Assembly (NCBI GenBank): GCA_033239005.1
Contig: BSQZ01000035.1
Span: 808,501-872,500 of the forward strand
Length of the DNA: 64,000 nt
Source of the DNA: Lamellibrachia satsuma
Lineage: Eukaryota > Annelida > Polychaeta > Sabellida > Siboglinidae
Reading direction: 5' to 3'
Shown piece after piece: positions 12,790-25,655 of this stretch. Position 1 is the stretch's first letter; the number at the start of each line of letters is the position of its first letter. The notes beneath the pieces were generated by a model. That model was given only the letters and a program-made list of their open reading frames with translations. It did not search any database and was not told the DNA's origin. The translations under genes and the position numbers were made by a program.

Positions 12790-15700
12790 GACTATACAGG
12801 AATAAATACAGTCAAAGTTTCAATTTCATCAAAATAACAACAAAAATAAATTCTTTGTCTCCTGCCAGCAGTGGATCACCAGAGACGTTCTGACCACACA
12901 CATAGATAATCTGCACCACTCAAGACTCAGACACGGTTCAACTCATCCAGTAAACCAATCTTCCAATGCACCAGCCCCTGGCAAACAGTTTTACTAGGAG
13001 GACCTCCATGACACTATGTCAATGGTCACAACTACAACCAATCCCACTTCTAAATAAGGTGTTTCGCATTCCTGTATTGTCAAAGAGCTGCTAATTATAC
13101 ATAAAATGATTAACATCTAAAGCAAGGCTCACTATAATTTGTGCACAGCCAGGTAATATATCATCATAGTCATACACACTTGCATATTTGTTTGCAGGCT
13201 AATCACTGATCTGAAGTTGGATAACCTTCACACGCTGGCTGAATAACCCTCCGTACCTCTCGGTGACACATAGAAAGTTGCTACACACACAATGGGCTTT
13301 GTTTACTCTGTCTGCACATTTTTTGCATTGATTACTATCATTATTGAGGATGTCCTCTTTGGCGGCAGGGCGACTTTGCATCCCAGTGTCAAACTGTCAG
13401 CCTAAATAGAATGCGTTGTGTGATTGTACCCTAGCAGTCTTTGTACTCTGTTAATGCACCAGTCTGTCATCGAGACAACATCTGAAACCTAGATGCTGCA
13501 CTTTGGCAATCTCAACAATAAGTCACCGGGGGAGACGCACTGTGAAGTTTTCCAACAATGCTGCATGTATCCCAGCGGTGTCAGGGCGAAACTTACACAC
13601 TGGAAATTGGTGGTAATTATACGCTATCACCTCACAGGCATCCTAGCAATTATGCAGGCAGCAGTTTTTATCTCAATGGCGTGAAAATTACATCTCGCAT
13701 CCCTAAAGATACACTTTCAATTTATGGACAAAGTGTTCGCATGTTTGCCCAATTACAATATCGATTGCCGCTCCACACAATGTATTGTGTTTTATCAAAT
13801 TAACTTGGAAAATAACATCTTAGTCACTCAGATTGTCTGTTCACAACAGTGTTCTAGCTTGTGTGACATGACAGTCTCCTGGCAACTTTTTGTCACCAGT
13901 GTCTTACGATGTGATGCACGTGTCACTGCAGCTTTGAACACATGTATACATGCCAATGTGGTGATCCCAGCAGCAATATTACAGGACAGTTTAATAAAAC
14001 ATACTGTGAATTTTGTGTATAGTTTTTACCCAGATTTTTTAAGTAGCACATTTTAGACAAATTTAATAATGTTGACCAGACTGTAAGTATAAAAAGGTGA
14101 GATAAAATGGCCAGTACAAAATTAAATGGATTAATTTACATGCAATGCAAAGTAAAAAAATCATATTACAATAATTCACCATTTTATTTTTAGTGCTTCA
14201 TGTTATACCAGTTTATTTGCAGAATCAATAATAAAACCTGTAATGCAACAATAACAAATAAACTATTATCATGTAAACATAGTTACTGTGGCTAACCCCA
14301 AACTATGCCTAAAGCAGGACAATTCCCATCTCACCATTACACGTACTCAGCTAGTTCCTACAAGGAAATTTATAATTGACCCACGACGGCTAGTTCTCTC
14401 AGAAGCAGCTTAAATTTATTAACATTGCATGTTGTGTACTAATTAATAATTTTAATGCTACACTTATTTATCAAACTGGATAAGACTGTATTTGGGTGTA
14501 CACCGCGTCTTTTATCTGCTCAGCCATTTGTTCATTCATACATACAATCCTTACACACATACAATCTTTATGCTGACAAGTAACCAAAGAGCCAGAGGAA
14601 TATAATCCCCAGCAATTATGCTAAACAGCAAAGTTCATATTATCAGCCAGTTTTTGCATTGAACAAACTGTTTATTCAACATGCAGGTTTTTGTTTGAAA
14701 TCCAAACAGAATGGATCAGCATTACCAGGAAGGCAGTTGATACTATGATTGGGCAGACTGGCAAGCGATATGGGCTTTGCAATTTATGTCACCTTCAGGG
14801 TGACATGATAGCAACAAATTGGGCTGAATTGTACAAAAACACACACTTCCAATGTTTGTATAAGCCTGGTTGGTTCTGTACATGCTTGCTATGAAAACAA
14901 CTGCAAATATTATCTACTGATTCTACACAAGCTGATAACATTGTCACAATTTCATACATCTAAGCAGTTATGGCGAACCAAACCAGTGTTTGTTTGTATT
15001 GAAGTGATGAATGTAATGTATTAGTCTTGAGAGGGCAAATAATTTTCACAGAACACAACTCTCCCACTCACAAAATCGTCAAATCTATGTTCGCTGGCAA
15101 CACAGGTGGCATTCTGCTTTGTTTGTAAAATAATAGAAGCAATAACTCTGGCACAAGAGTCTTTATTGATACAGGAAAACCAATTACACATGCCCGATGA
15201 GTCTTTTGATGTGTGTCCTCAACTAGCGCGGTCAATAATAGGCTCAACTAAACATATATATTGGATTTCTTTGACCACAACCTGCAGCAAAGACAGTACT
15301 TTCTGTGCCAAACAAAGAAACCTATTTCACAGTATTCATAGTGTAATTTTATAACATGAATTGACCACATTAGTGATATTTATTTAAAGTTCTCATTACA
15401 GGCTACTTAAAGAAACATGTAATTTAGTTTTGTGAAGTCAGGGTCACTGTTTTATTACACATTTTGTAGAATACAGCAGTTCCATGCAGCCCTCCTTTTA
15501 TGGCAAGGTTAATAATTTATACTCTCCATTCATGACCACTACAAAACTGTAAGCATGTTCATTATATAAACAAAATAACTTTATTTATAAAAAAAAATTA
15601 TTTTACAATTACTGCTCACTGTGTATAGTTCAATTAAACACTGCAAACACATTAACTGAACTAACCAATATAATTCACTGTCCTCATTTGTACATCAACT

Positions 15701-17389
15701 GATGCACATTTTATTTATCACATCAAAGACAGAGAACAATTCCTGTTGATGATATAAAATATATTTTGTTGTCTAAGTGTGTAGCACCATAAAACTTCTC
15801 TGCATTGCTGTGATGCATTGGCCACAAAATGCAGATAAGCCTGGGTAAGCTAGGATCAAGACCCTGGAATCAATGTGCCAGACACCAAAGTGCATGCAGT
15901 TTTGCTGTTGAAATATTGGCTAAGGGAAATCTCTGAGCTGCAGTAAGCTAGACTTGTCATTCGACTAAGCCAGAAATGTGCCTGCCTTGAATTGATGGCA
16001 GCGTAAATTGAGCCCATGTCAAAAATAGCACTGTGGACATCTTTTTCTTGATTCAACAAGCGGCATGTGATGCTAACTCCACACTTACACTATTGATTTT
16101 CCCACATCCTAATGGTTTCCTTGTGTTGTGGCCAACACCGGTGACATTAGCCTTGCTTTACTGGAAGGCACAAAGGAACCATGCTCTTAGTTTGAACACG
16201 GTTGCCGTAACTTCATCTTCTGCAAAACTGCTCTCTACATCACAGGCTAGATCTTGGACAAATGGAAATTATGACATCATCTCCAGCGAAGGGCACTGAT
16301 TAATATACTGGTTGCATCATATGAATCAAGCAGAACTGTGAATTAGACTATCCAGATGGGGAGGAGGAGAGGTGGTTGCATAACAGAGGTGGCATTTCAG
16401 TGGATTAACATCATATTATCATCTTGAACCTCAACTGGTGCACACTGAAGCCAACAGCACACAAAGCGCATTCATGTGCAAAACCAATTATCGCGAGAAA
16501 CCCCATAAGTGTACACAGCTGTCACTTTTGCAAATTATTCCACATTTGTAACTTTGGAAGGAATGTTGAATCTCAACTGTCTGTGCTGAAAGGTGTTTCT
16601 GTCAGTGGTGCATCCCATCCATCATGATGAGCTAATGTGTCCCCCAAACAGTGTGTTGAATTACTCTCACATAGACAGGTGCATTAATCAACAAATGCAG
16701 TAAATCAGTTATGAATTCAAGACTACCAGACAGGCTTTTCCATGTGGAAGACTGTCCAATTACACAGCTATTCCATGCCCCTTCCTGTGAGCTCATACAG
16801 TGCTCATTTGGAATCTGAGGAACTTCAAGATTTGGGAGAGAAGAACGCAGACAACAAAAAGAGCTTCTCTGCAGGTGATCGAAAGACATGCCAATCGTGT
16901 AATGTGCCCATTACATGTGACAAGTACAATGCTTTGTGCAGCATATGAACAGCAGTAGCAATCAGCATGCTCGTGTACCAACTAACACCATTCCAAATGG
17001 CATCTCTTCATACTAGCTGGCCGATAGTATTACCTTAATTTACATATACATACACTTACATGGCCAGCTAAACAGACCAGGCTTCTCAAAAATTCTGGAA
17101 CTGACTGATGGTGAAAGGCCAATGTCATGAATAAAAAGCAGCTACATAAATAACGCCAGTGCTGACAGGAAAATTTAAATATCTACAAATACCACTGCCT
17201 GACAGGACCAGACACATGGTCAAGGACTCAGGTATGCTGACATTTGAAGAAAATTAATGAGCAGATTCACTGGAAATTCAAATTGGGGAGTAAAAGTAGA
17301 CATGTTAAATTTTGGAGGGAAATCGCTACACATGCATAGGATTGTCAGATAACATACCTATGCATGTGTATGGTGTATGTGACCTTCTG

Positions 17390-17730
17390 TTATTGGGTAC
17401 TCAAAGGAAAATATATGTAGATTTGGTGACAACACTGAGGAAAGAGGTTGGGATGCAATGCATCCTAACAGGAAGATTTGTGAGAAGCAGGATGAGATGG
17501 GCAGGCCACTTGGTAAGGATGGATGCAGGCAAACTATAGCAAAGAAAGCAGAGGTGAAAAAACAGCAAGGATGCTGGAAAAGGGGAAGGCAACAGCTGAG
17601 ATGGGAGGACTGCGTGAGGAGGGATATGAGAAGATCGGGGGATGAAAGATGGAGGGGGCGGCCGACAAAAAACAATGGTAAGAAAGACAGAAAGAGTGGC
17701 TTAACAATACTTCACCTGACCCTTACCCCT
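17390..17730 (+). mobile_element. Degenerate LINE reverse-transcriptase C-terminal remnant
   Basis: One plus frame reads FVRSRMRWAGHLVRMDAGKL and stops at about 17538. The next frame continues with KKAEVKKQQGCWKRGRQQ, LRWEDCVRRDMRRSGDE and RWRGRPTKN. The R-x-RW-x-GH-x-x-RM block followed by GR-x-QLRWEDCV-x-RD is the tail of a non-LTR retrotransposon reverse transcriptase found across animals. A single frameshift near 17530 separates the blocks. This piece belongs to a different LINE type from the 12.3 kb fragment. No intact domain or tail is visible. Confidence 0.8.
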
Positions 17731-20700
17731 GTACAGCAGGGAACAAGGAGGAAGAGTACACTGTGGATTCTTTGTGGATTCTTACTCCAGTGGCTCCCAA
17801 CTAGCAACATTATATGTCTTGAGTCAGCTTGATGTTACCATGAATTTTGTCAATTATTTGAATATTAAAACCGGGTGAAAACAATCGGAGTCTGAGTGTG
17901 AGTTCAGCCATCTGCTGTTGTTGACCTGTGCTGCTGGAGGCGGTGACAACTGTTCACCATTGTGTGACTGTCCCCTGCTGTCTCCTCATACAGAATATGA
18001 AGCCCAACACAAAAGAAGAGGATAATGAACCAGAGTTACACAATGTTGTATCAGTGCTGCTCCTTGCTGCTACTGTGGCATGCACATTAACACAGCTGGC
18101 TGTCCCCACTGGGAAGCTGCTTACCAAACCCAATGGGAGCAGTCCTGTGTTCCCTGTTTAAAGGTACAATGCTCCGCCACACCTTTACACAAACAGTGCC
18201 ATGTCAAGCCACTCTAACTAAGCACTTCAGTTGTAGCCATTCCTTAAACTGTTCTCATCAACGACTACCCCTGTGTGCTATGTGAAGGTCATGCCAGCAA
18301 CTCAATGCAATTGCTACAGTTGACATTTGCAATTATTTCTGCAATTTCCCAATCAGTTTGTTGTTCGTCGATCAACAGAATGACCTCGTCCAGTCGGGAA
18401 TAGAAAACTACTGGTGACATGACTATCTATATTCTAGTAACAGGACCTTCCTCTTTTTGCCTCCAGATACAACTGTGCATTGTGTGGACCTGTGTACATG
18501 TAGTGTCATGCACGGATGCACGTCTTCATAGAGGGGGCAGTTTCTCATCCACCAATTTTAGTGACACCAACACACAATGTGTCTGGGTTGCCATTCAAGA
18601 GTGACAACCTATAGGACTCACTAATGGGGATTATTTGGCCACATGAAATTACATTTGGTGACAACATGAATGGGTTCTTTGAGGAAGTCAAGTCTTGCAT
18701 GTAATCATGCTCCTCCCTGGGTGTCTGGTTTGGTTCCAGGTCAATGCGGTGACACATATTTCTATGTTGCTACCTCTTCACCATGGCAATCCACCGGTTT
18801 TACATCAATTATATGAACCAGACTGCTTGCCCACAAGCTTCATTTATGAACAATTCAATGAATGATTCGTGAACGATTCAATGCTGTCATCTGAAGACTT
18901 ATCTTCAAAGCATGGTGCTAAAATTAAAAAAAAAAAATTTGTTCTTCTTTCTAAACTATTTTATTCGACTTGGTTATTTATTTTAGACCCCCCCAGATGT
19001 GTTATGTGGGGCTTGCTTAGTAGGAGTCCAGGCACTTTGATTGTGTGGCAAGCACTTGTTTATGAGATGGTCCATGATGGTTCCCAGTTACTGCAGTCTG
19101 TCCAATAAATATTACACATAAACGACCATCTAACACAGCAACAGGGAGATAACAGTCCTCTGGGTGCCATGTAAGGAGAATGCCCAGCTATGCAAAGAGC
19201 TTCACATGATAAATTGTAGCAGTGGAGTTTGTTGGGAGACAGTTCTGCATGTTGCTTCATTAGCCTGGGGAATTTAGGAGGGAATATCACACTGGAACTA
19301 GACGCTTTGGTGTGATTATTGTCAACCAGATGTACGGCACTGAAGCGTGCCTATTTGCATCCAGACACAAATCAATCAGGCATTCAATTGTCACTGTCTG
19401 TTTTTATATTGCTACAACTCTTTTATTTATCACTTGGAAGATCCCCAGTCCTATGGCCAACACACTTTTCTCAGCAATGTTCTGAATTAAATGAAACTTT
19501 GACTACACTGAGGATGTGCCCTTTCATTTTTCATTAAAAATACATGTTTTCTTACATGTTTTTGCATGTTTTCTTGCTTGTCAATTTTATCTTGGATTGC
19601 CAAACAGGATTCCCATTACAACATCAGTACAATTTACTTAAGGATAAATAACAAGGTCGAGTGGTTCTGAGTCTTTTGTTGATGTCATTTTTGTTTGCTC
19701 TTAGTCATTCTAAACTCTATCCATGTAACTTGATTGTTTTCCTTCCTGTGGCTGTGTACCTGTTTGTTTGTACCCACAGCAATCAGCAATACTAACATTG
19801 CATCATGATCACTTTTGTAAACGCAAAGGCCAATTAGTGAATTACTCAGAGGTGATACAGAGTTCATGAAGCTCCTTTGTCACAGGAATCCATATTGATG
19901 TACAATCAAGCAATCTTTTATGAGTCTGGGTATCCTTAACCCTCCGTGGCAGAAATATTCTCCAGAATGATTAATTTCTTTCCGACTTGAAACCCATGGC
20001 ATTATCCCATCAGTTCTCCAGTCAGCTGAAAAATTAACCAGAAGTGCAGTGCTAAGTATTCATTGCAACCTTTTCACTTTTCCATTACCATACATGTGAG
20101 AGTTTGTTGGCACAATGCTGATACTTAACTCATTTTGGCCACAGACACAAACAGAATGAATCCATAGAAAGTCAGCCATCAGAGAACCATTTATTTTATT
20201 GGGCTTCAATCCTGTCACAAACATCATTTGCTGACTCAATGGAACAAACACATACGCATTACCAGTGTCACCATGAATTCAACATCAGCTTGTGTTTGAC
20301 GTCAACACATGGACATCACTCAGTCTGCATGCAATTTGCATACTGCTCCCTTGCACAAATGCAATTACATTACACAACTGATTATTAACATATTAATAAT
20401 GCATAGAAAATTCCTCCAAATGTGTTATGTCATCAGAAAGCCAAAACACTTTTAAAACAATATGAATACGAAGCACAATTCCAAAATTGATTACTTAATA
20501 TGTTGATAAAAATAAGCATGCAGATGTTCTCACAAAAGCATATCAGGGTATATTATAAGGAATAACAATAATTACATATTAGTGTTAACTAAATGTATCT
20601 CAAAAGCTGACACATGAAACAAAAGTATAAAATGTTTCTTTGTCTGATCCTCACCAAATCCTAGGCAAAACAGTTTACCACATTTCATCATTCATGGTAC

Positions 20701-23107
20701 TCCAATAGTATTGCCAACAAAGCAAACCACTGCAAAATTATAATATTATCTTCTACCAAATATGTGATTATTCCCTAAATCCTAAAGCATATTCATTTTC
20801 ACGATACTAAAATGTCACTGTCCACAAAGCAACCCAATGCTTTAATTCAAGTTACCCAAGGTTGCTATTTATGCTAAATGCACCAGATAATAGCTTGTAA
20901 TGACCATTTTACCTGGTGGGACATGGTCAAATTTGAATAGCCTGATGCAGTCACTGTCTTCAAGTAAGCTAGTGCATGTCGTGAGAATGTACATCTGCTT
21001 CCCCTGCATACTGGGTAAGCTGTAATAATGACTGCGTGCAAATAAGATGACCATGAATACCCATTACATGTTTCCTTAATTCCTTTCCATTACACATCCT
21101 AAAATGCCACATTATCATCACAGGAGGAAATATTATTCTAAACTTGGTGCATGGAACAGTTATGTTAAGTTATAGTACTTTCTAGCCACCGAACATGATC
21201 AAAGCAATGACTTTAAAGTTGTTTGCAGAAAAAGTTCACAAAGGCCTCCAGGCGATCAGTCAACTAGGTGTTAAACCACATCAAAAAGTGAGCAGAAAAT
21301 CGCATGCTTCAGAATACTTACGATTATATTTAGCCACTTTGCTTTGATGACAATATCTAGCCGACCGCCTGTAGTAAACATCCTTAAATGCATTCATGCT
21401 TGGGAGAACTTCCAACTCCAGTGAATAAGGTCAGGCAAATCTATAATTACCAGCCTAGATAACGTTTATCTCCACTGATCAAAACTAAACTCTTACCTCA
21501 ATGTTTGTACAGATGCACAGTTAGCCTTGTCAAATAAATCACAAAATAAAAGGGGGGAGGCCACCCATACATCCGACTGTTCTTATCTGCTCATATGATA
21601 ATATGTTTGCAACTGTGGTTTTCAACAAAATGTTCCCACCCCCTTCAAGTTGCAACGGATCATAATAAACCAGACTTGAAAAGGTGACCTGCTGATGATG
21701 TCAACTTACATTAATTTAAACTTGAGGTTTATACTCCCAACAGAACAAAGGATTATCTAATTTTTTTATCCCGAACCCAGATGCATGAAACCACATATCT
21801 CACTGCCATTATATTATGTCACATTTTAGTCACATTGTCACTAGTTGACTTATTGACATGACACTAAAAGGGTATGGATGACATTCTTGGATCCATGCAA
21901 AGTGGCATCTCTGGCATGCCACTTAATGGAGAAAAAACTAGTTAAAACAGCCTGAAGAGGCCAAGTGAAGTCACAAGGAGATTATATCACCTAAGGCCCA
22001 TTTATCAAACATTAGGAGATTCCCAGAAGACAGAAAAGCTGACAGCAAAGTTCAACTGTCTGCCCAATCTACAATAAACATCAAATTTATGCTAATAGCT
22101 TGGTTTTTAGAAGTCTCACTTCTTTGTGTCTGTTAAGAAGTGTCATTAAAGAATTTGATTGTGGAATTATCTCAATCAGTAAAGTCTTCTATAGGGATTA
22201 CCAGGCCACCTGTCAAGTTGAATAAGTGGTACAAGGAGTTCTGTCACCCAGTCCACTGCACAACTGTCATGTGTAACAAATACAGTGACCTACATGACTA
22301 TAATTATGATCCACAGTTGGGGGAGTTTAAAGTATGAACACCAATAGCAGTAAACATTATGTACTAGTAAACTGAACTGTATGTATTTAAAAGTAAATGT
22401 ACAGAATATACTGGTACTGTGCAAGGCGGAAATGGCAATATTTTAAAAGAAAGCTGTGCTAACTATTCTAATAAAACCTGTGTGTTGCCTGCCTTAACTA
22501 ACTTTACGCTAAGTTAAGCCTGAGAAAATAATCAATAATAAGTTAATCTTTCCCCAATTCATGTAATAGGACACTCCAATGAGTTTCATTAAACATTCAA
22601 CTCCCCATCTCTCTGGAAACAGTTAACATTTCTGTAGTGGCCATTTCAGTTCACCCTTGAATACTCGTTTTGTGAGTTAATATGAACTACATGGTATTAA
22701 TTACTGATCCTGCAGCTGGCCCTAAAAGCACTTTAATCTTACACCAGGGCTTATCAAGTCGAGTGATGATGAAACTCAGCCTCCAACAGCCTCCCTGCAA
22801 GTTTACTTTAGCTAACGGTTTCGTATTTCAAACAGGCTAATTTCATAGTTTTTACAGACAGGAATGTCACTGGCTTTTGTAAACTGCTGTAAGTGAACTC
22901 TTTGGAACAATTAATTCTGCACACAGGATACTCAAGCTAAATAGCACCGAATTGATAACCCCATTTCCAAAGTCAAATAAGTCAGTCTCAAATAAAGACT
23001 ATTGTTGTGAAGGATAAAATCTTCCTAAATGATGTGGTACCAATGCTAGTCATACAATTAAATGTACAAGGTATACAGAACAATATATGCATAAAAAATG
23101 TACTTAC

Positions 23108-23178
23108 TGCAGCTTTATTTGAGGCTGAATGCGTAGTCCAGTCCAACGATTCTTGTTTTCTTGTATCTAGCACAGTCA
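23108..23178 (-). CDS. Eph: Eph receptor tyrosine kinase, exon 2 (start of ephrin-binding domain)
   Basis: This is a 71-nt internal exon. It has a strong acceptor (CCTTTGTTTCAG|TGACTG) and a consensus donor (GCTGCA|GTAAGTAC). With the last base of exon 1 it encodes VTVLDTRKQESLDWTTHS followed by ASNKAA, and it ends in phase 0. Eph ligand-binding domains begin with a beta strand of the form EV-x-LLDT, then a Leu/Trp pair (here LDW), and vertebrate EPH genes carry this stretch in a separate exon of about 65-70 nt that ends just before a conserved Trp. Length, phases and motif all fit. The next exon, which should open with that Trp and carry the rest of the domain, was not found in 1-23107, and no minus-strand frame there resembles it. 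It probably lies beyond the left edge, making intron 2 longer than 23 kb. Confidence 0.9.
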
Positions 23179-24126
23179 CTGAAACAAAGGAAACATTGTA
23201 TGAATATATGAACATGAACATAAACTATACTCCTGCTTTATATTGCTAACAAAACATTAAAATTTTCTTTTTTGCTAAGACCCACTTTTATTAGGACCAA
23301 CTTGTGTTATTTAAGTGTGATGGCAACATTTTCATTATATTAATTATTGCATCTCTAAATATCAATTATTACTTATTACCGTTAGGCAAAATAATTATAA
23401 TCAACGCAGCAATAATAATCAGGTTGTAATGACCACACCAAAGCAAAGTGGCCAATTGCCCTGGTCAATTATTAACATGTGAGCAGTGACGACCAATAAG
23501 CTGCCACCATTACAAATTACATTAACAACCAGGGGCAGATGGATGGCCATTTGCTCAGAGCTCGCATGCTGGCTAGGGCATGCATGGAACACCTGCTTAC
23601 TTTTGTCTAAGTGCCATAATAAGTACACAATCACCTAGTTATTATATACTATTACCATCAATTACACACCTATTATTAAAGGCGTCTAATCACACATAAC
23701 TTTAGTGGCTCAGTTGCGATTAAAACTGACAATGGCTGTACAAGCGCATATTATTGCAACATTACGACCACAGTAATTTAGCAGTTTCATATACTGTGCT
23801 GTCTTACTCTGATAAAGAAAATATATGTCTATTTATTTAAACATTTTACACAGTTTACAGTGGACAAACTGGTTAGCAGATGCCACCCAACTTGATTTGT
23901 TATTATAAATTTAATTACTCTGCAATGGTAGCCTTACTGCATCATAACAAATAATGCAATCCAATACATAATTTTAGTACTCAACCATCACGGGATGCCT
24001 GCTGATGTTTGTCAGACTCACATCTAATATTCTACAACCATGCAGTAAGTCAGTCCATAAAGGAAAACAATTTAAATTTCATGCCATGGCTGGGCTGCCA
24101 TTAAAAACCAATGACCTAAACGATAT

Positions 24127-24242
24127 GCCTAACCCTTTGTTTTGATGTGCCTCTCAGTCTCAGCTCAGGTTTCTGGGGATTTAGATATGATACAAGTTTT
24201 CATATAAGTTTTCTACAGAAGTGTTTGCATTATTATTATTAT
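24127..24242 (+). mobile_element. LINE 3' tail, (TTA)n-ending, CpG-decayed copy
   Basis: The stretch from CTAACCCTTTGTTTTGATG through CAGCTCAGGTTTCTGGGG matches the 3' UTR of the LINE family seen at 12.3 kb (minus) and 38.0 kb (plus), and it ends close to TTATTATTATTAT. The CpGs of the 38.0 kb copy are replaced here, mostly by TG or CA. No coding part remains. Confidence 0.65.
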
Positions 24243-24360
24243 GTCAAAAACATGCTACATGTGCTGAGGCAGAATCAAATATCCTGACTCACCCCCATCA
24301 TGCACAGATGGTTGCTGGTATTGGTTGCTTAGTACAGATCTGGGGGGGTTACTTGAAACT

Positions 24361-24846
24361 GCTTCCTCAACTGATTTAGCCTATCGCAAATCTGGTTCAT
24401 CAGTGTCCAAATATGTAGTTTGTGAATAGTTTATGTAACATCTGCAGTGATTTAATAAAAAATGCCTATTTTTTTCAAATCATCGAAAGAACTGACTTTA
24501 GTCGTTAGATCTTGGAAGGATCAACATAGTGGATATCCAAAATGGTAAACACTGAGGGTCAATGCTGATCATGAGCATGACCTCCATCTTCTCACCGATC
24601 ATGACAAAGTTAAAAAATTTCACCAAGGAACAAAATCGTGATTTTCCAGCATTTCGATTTTCACTTCAGTAAATGCTTGAACAAGCATTAACTAATTTAA
24701 TAGTTTGTCTGATGATTTCACAAAAACGACATACAAAAGTTGCACAAACGAGATAGCATGTTGAGTGGATACTTGGTAGGTTTGGTTTTTTCGCAAACTT
24801 AATTTGAAATGAGACTAGCAAAAAAATCGAATTAAGCACCTTTAAA
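24361..24846 (+). repeat. Dispersed repeat A, near full-length copy 1
   Basis: About 486 bp running from GCTTCCTCAACTGATTTAGC to AAGCACCTTTAA. It aligns end to end with 63204-63670 at roughly nine bases in ten by eye, and its first half aligns with 45345-45556. It has no coding capacity. Its two ends are loosely inverted (GCTTCCTCAA-TGATTT against GCTTAATCAATTCGATTT read in reverse), so a non-autonomous DNA element is possible. Confidence 0.85.
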
Positions 24847-24900
24847 AATATGACATTCCATGCATTGGACCTTGCTACAACTTCACATACAAATATTATA

Positions 24901-25655
24901 CAGTAGAAACACCCATGAACGACCACTCTAATCAGCGACCACCTGCCTTTCCCGACGGTTTTTTCACTGACAGACTATGTACGACCACTGTATGACTCCT
25001 CGTCAATGACCACCCGCAAAACATGACCAACGGTCAGTTCAATTTGAATCTAACCCATAACGAACAATCACCTAATAGGTGACAGGACTTTTTTATTACA
25101 TAAATTATATAAATCTCATCAAAATCTTACAAAGCGCGTGGTAACTGCATTTCTGTTAACACCTATTTTGATAAAGACAGCGAGTTTCGAAAGTTGTGAG
25201 AAGATGTCTAGACGAAAGAGAAAGATTCTATCATTAGAAGAACGCATGAAAGTCGTGGATAGATTAGTGAAAGGAGTCTGTCTGAGCAATTTACATCAGC
25301 TTAAGTGTAGGCAAGATGCAGATCCAGAAGACTGCAAAAGGGAAAGACAAAATTCGGTGCAGACGGCAAGATGGCGAAAGTGATTTTTTAGCATGCAACA
25401 GTTCATTTATTTAGATTGCAGCAGTGATAATTATTGATGATTTGTTTACAAGCAGCAGCAGCTGTGATGATTTGCATATTATGCATTTTTATTTTTGATT
25501 AATTAAAGTACATGTTACATGTTATTGACATCAAATGACTTGCGTACATCTTTAAGTGTTGATGAGACAAACTGTCCAACCCCTCATGAGAGACCACCCC
25601 TCTTTTAAGACATCACTTCAATTTTATGGGCGGCCTTAAATAAGGGGTTCTATTG
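24901..25655 (+). mobile_element. pogo/Tigger-type DNA transposon, internally deleted
   Basis: The left end begins CAGTAGAAACACCC and the right end, read in reverse, begins CAATAGAACCCC. Both are flanked outside by TA, the target duplication of Tc1/mariner-superfamily elements, and the ends match the general pogo/Tigger terminal pattern. Inside is a fragment of a transposase N-terminal DNA-binding domain (listed separately). The 755-bp length is far below the 2-3 kb of an intact element, so the catalytic DDE region is gone. Confidence 0.8.
25204..25437 (+). pseudogene. pogo/Tigger transposase N-terminal remnant (frameshifted)
   Basis: The ATG at 25204 opens MSRRKRKILSLEERMKVVDR followed by LVKGVCLSNLHQL. 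This resembles the psq/CENP-B-type helix-turn-helix at the N terminus of pogo-family transposases: a basic start, LSLEE-K-x-K-V-V and K-G-x-S. From about 25312 the homology continues in the next frame as VGKMQIQKTAKGKDKI, corresponding to the G-K-T-Q-I-x-N recognition-helix region. A frameshift thus splits the domain. The second frame ends within about 40 codons, with no DDE domain after it. It is non-functional as a transposase. Confidence 0.75.

Larger units (their letters stand above)
1..23107 (-). other. Eph intron 2, partial (runs off the left edge)
   Basis: This is sequence downstream of the exon 2 donor. It contains a 62-bp minisatellite, an inverted-repeat pair, LINE fragments and a small split tandem repeat, each listed separately. 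The stretches 1-2100, 2790-5300, 6510-12180, 12790-17300 and 17730-21300 show no recognisable gene, RNA gene or mobile element. Frames of 60-125 codons in them have no family resemblance and no paired splice sites. CpG is scarce, apart from a mildly CpG-containing patch at about 13.2-13.9 kb. Confidence 0.65.
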
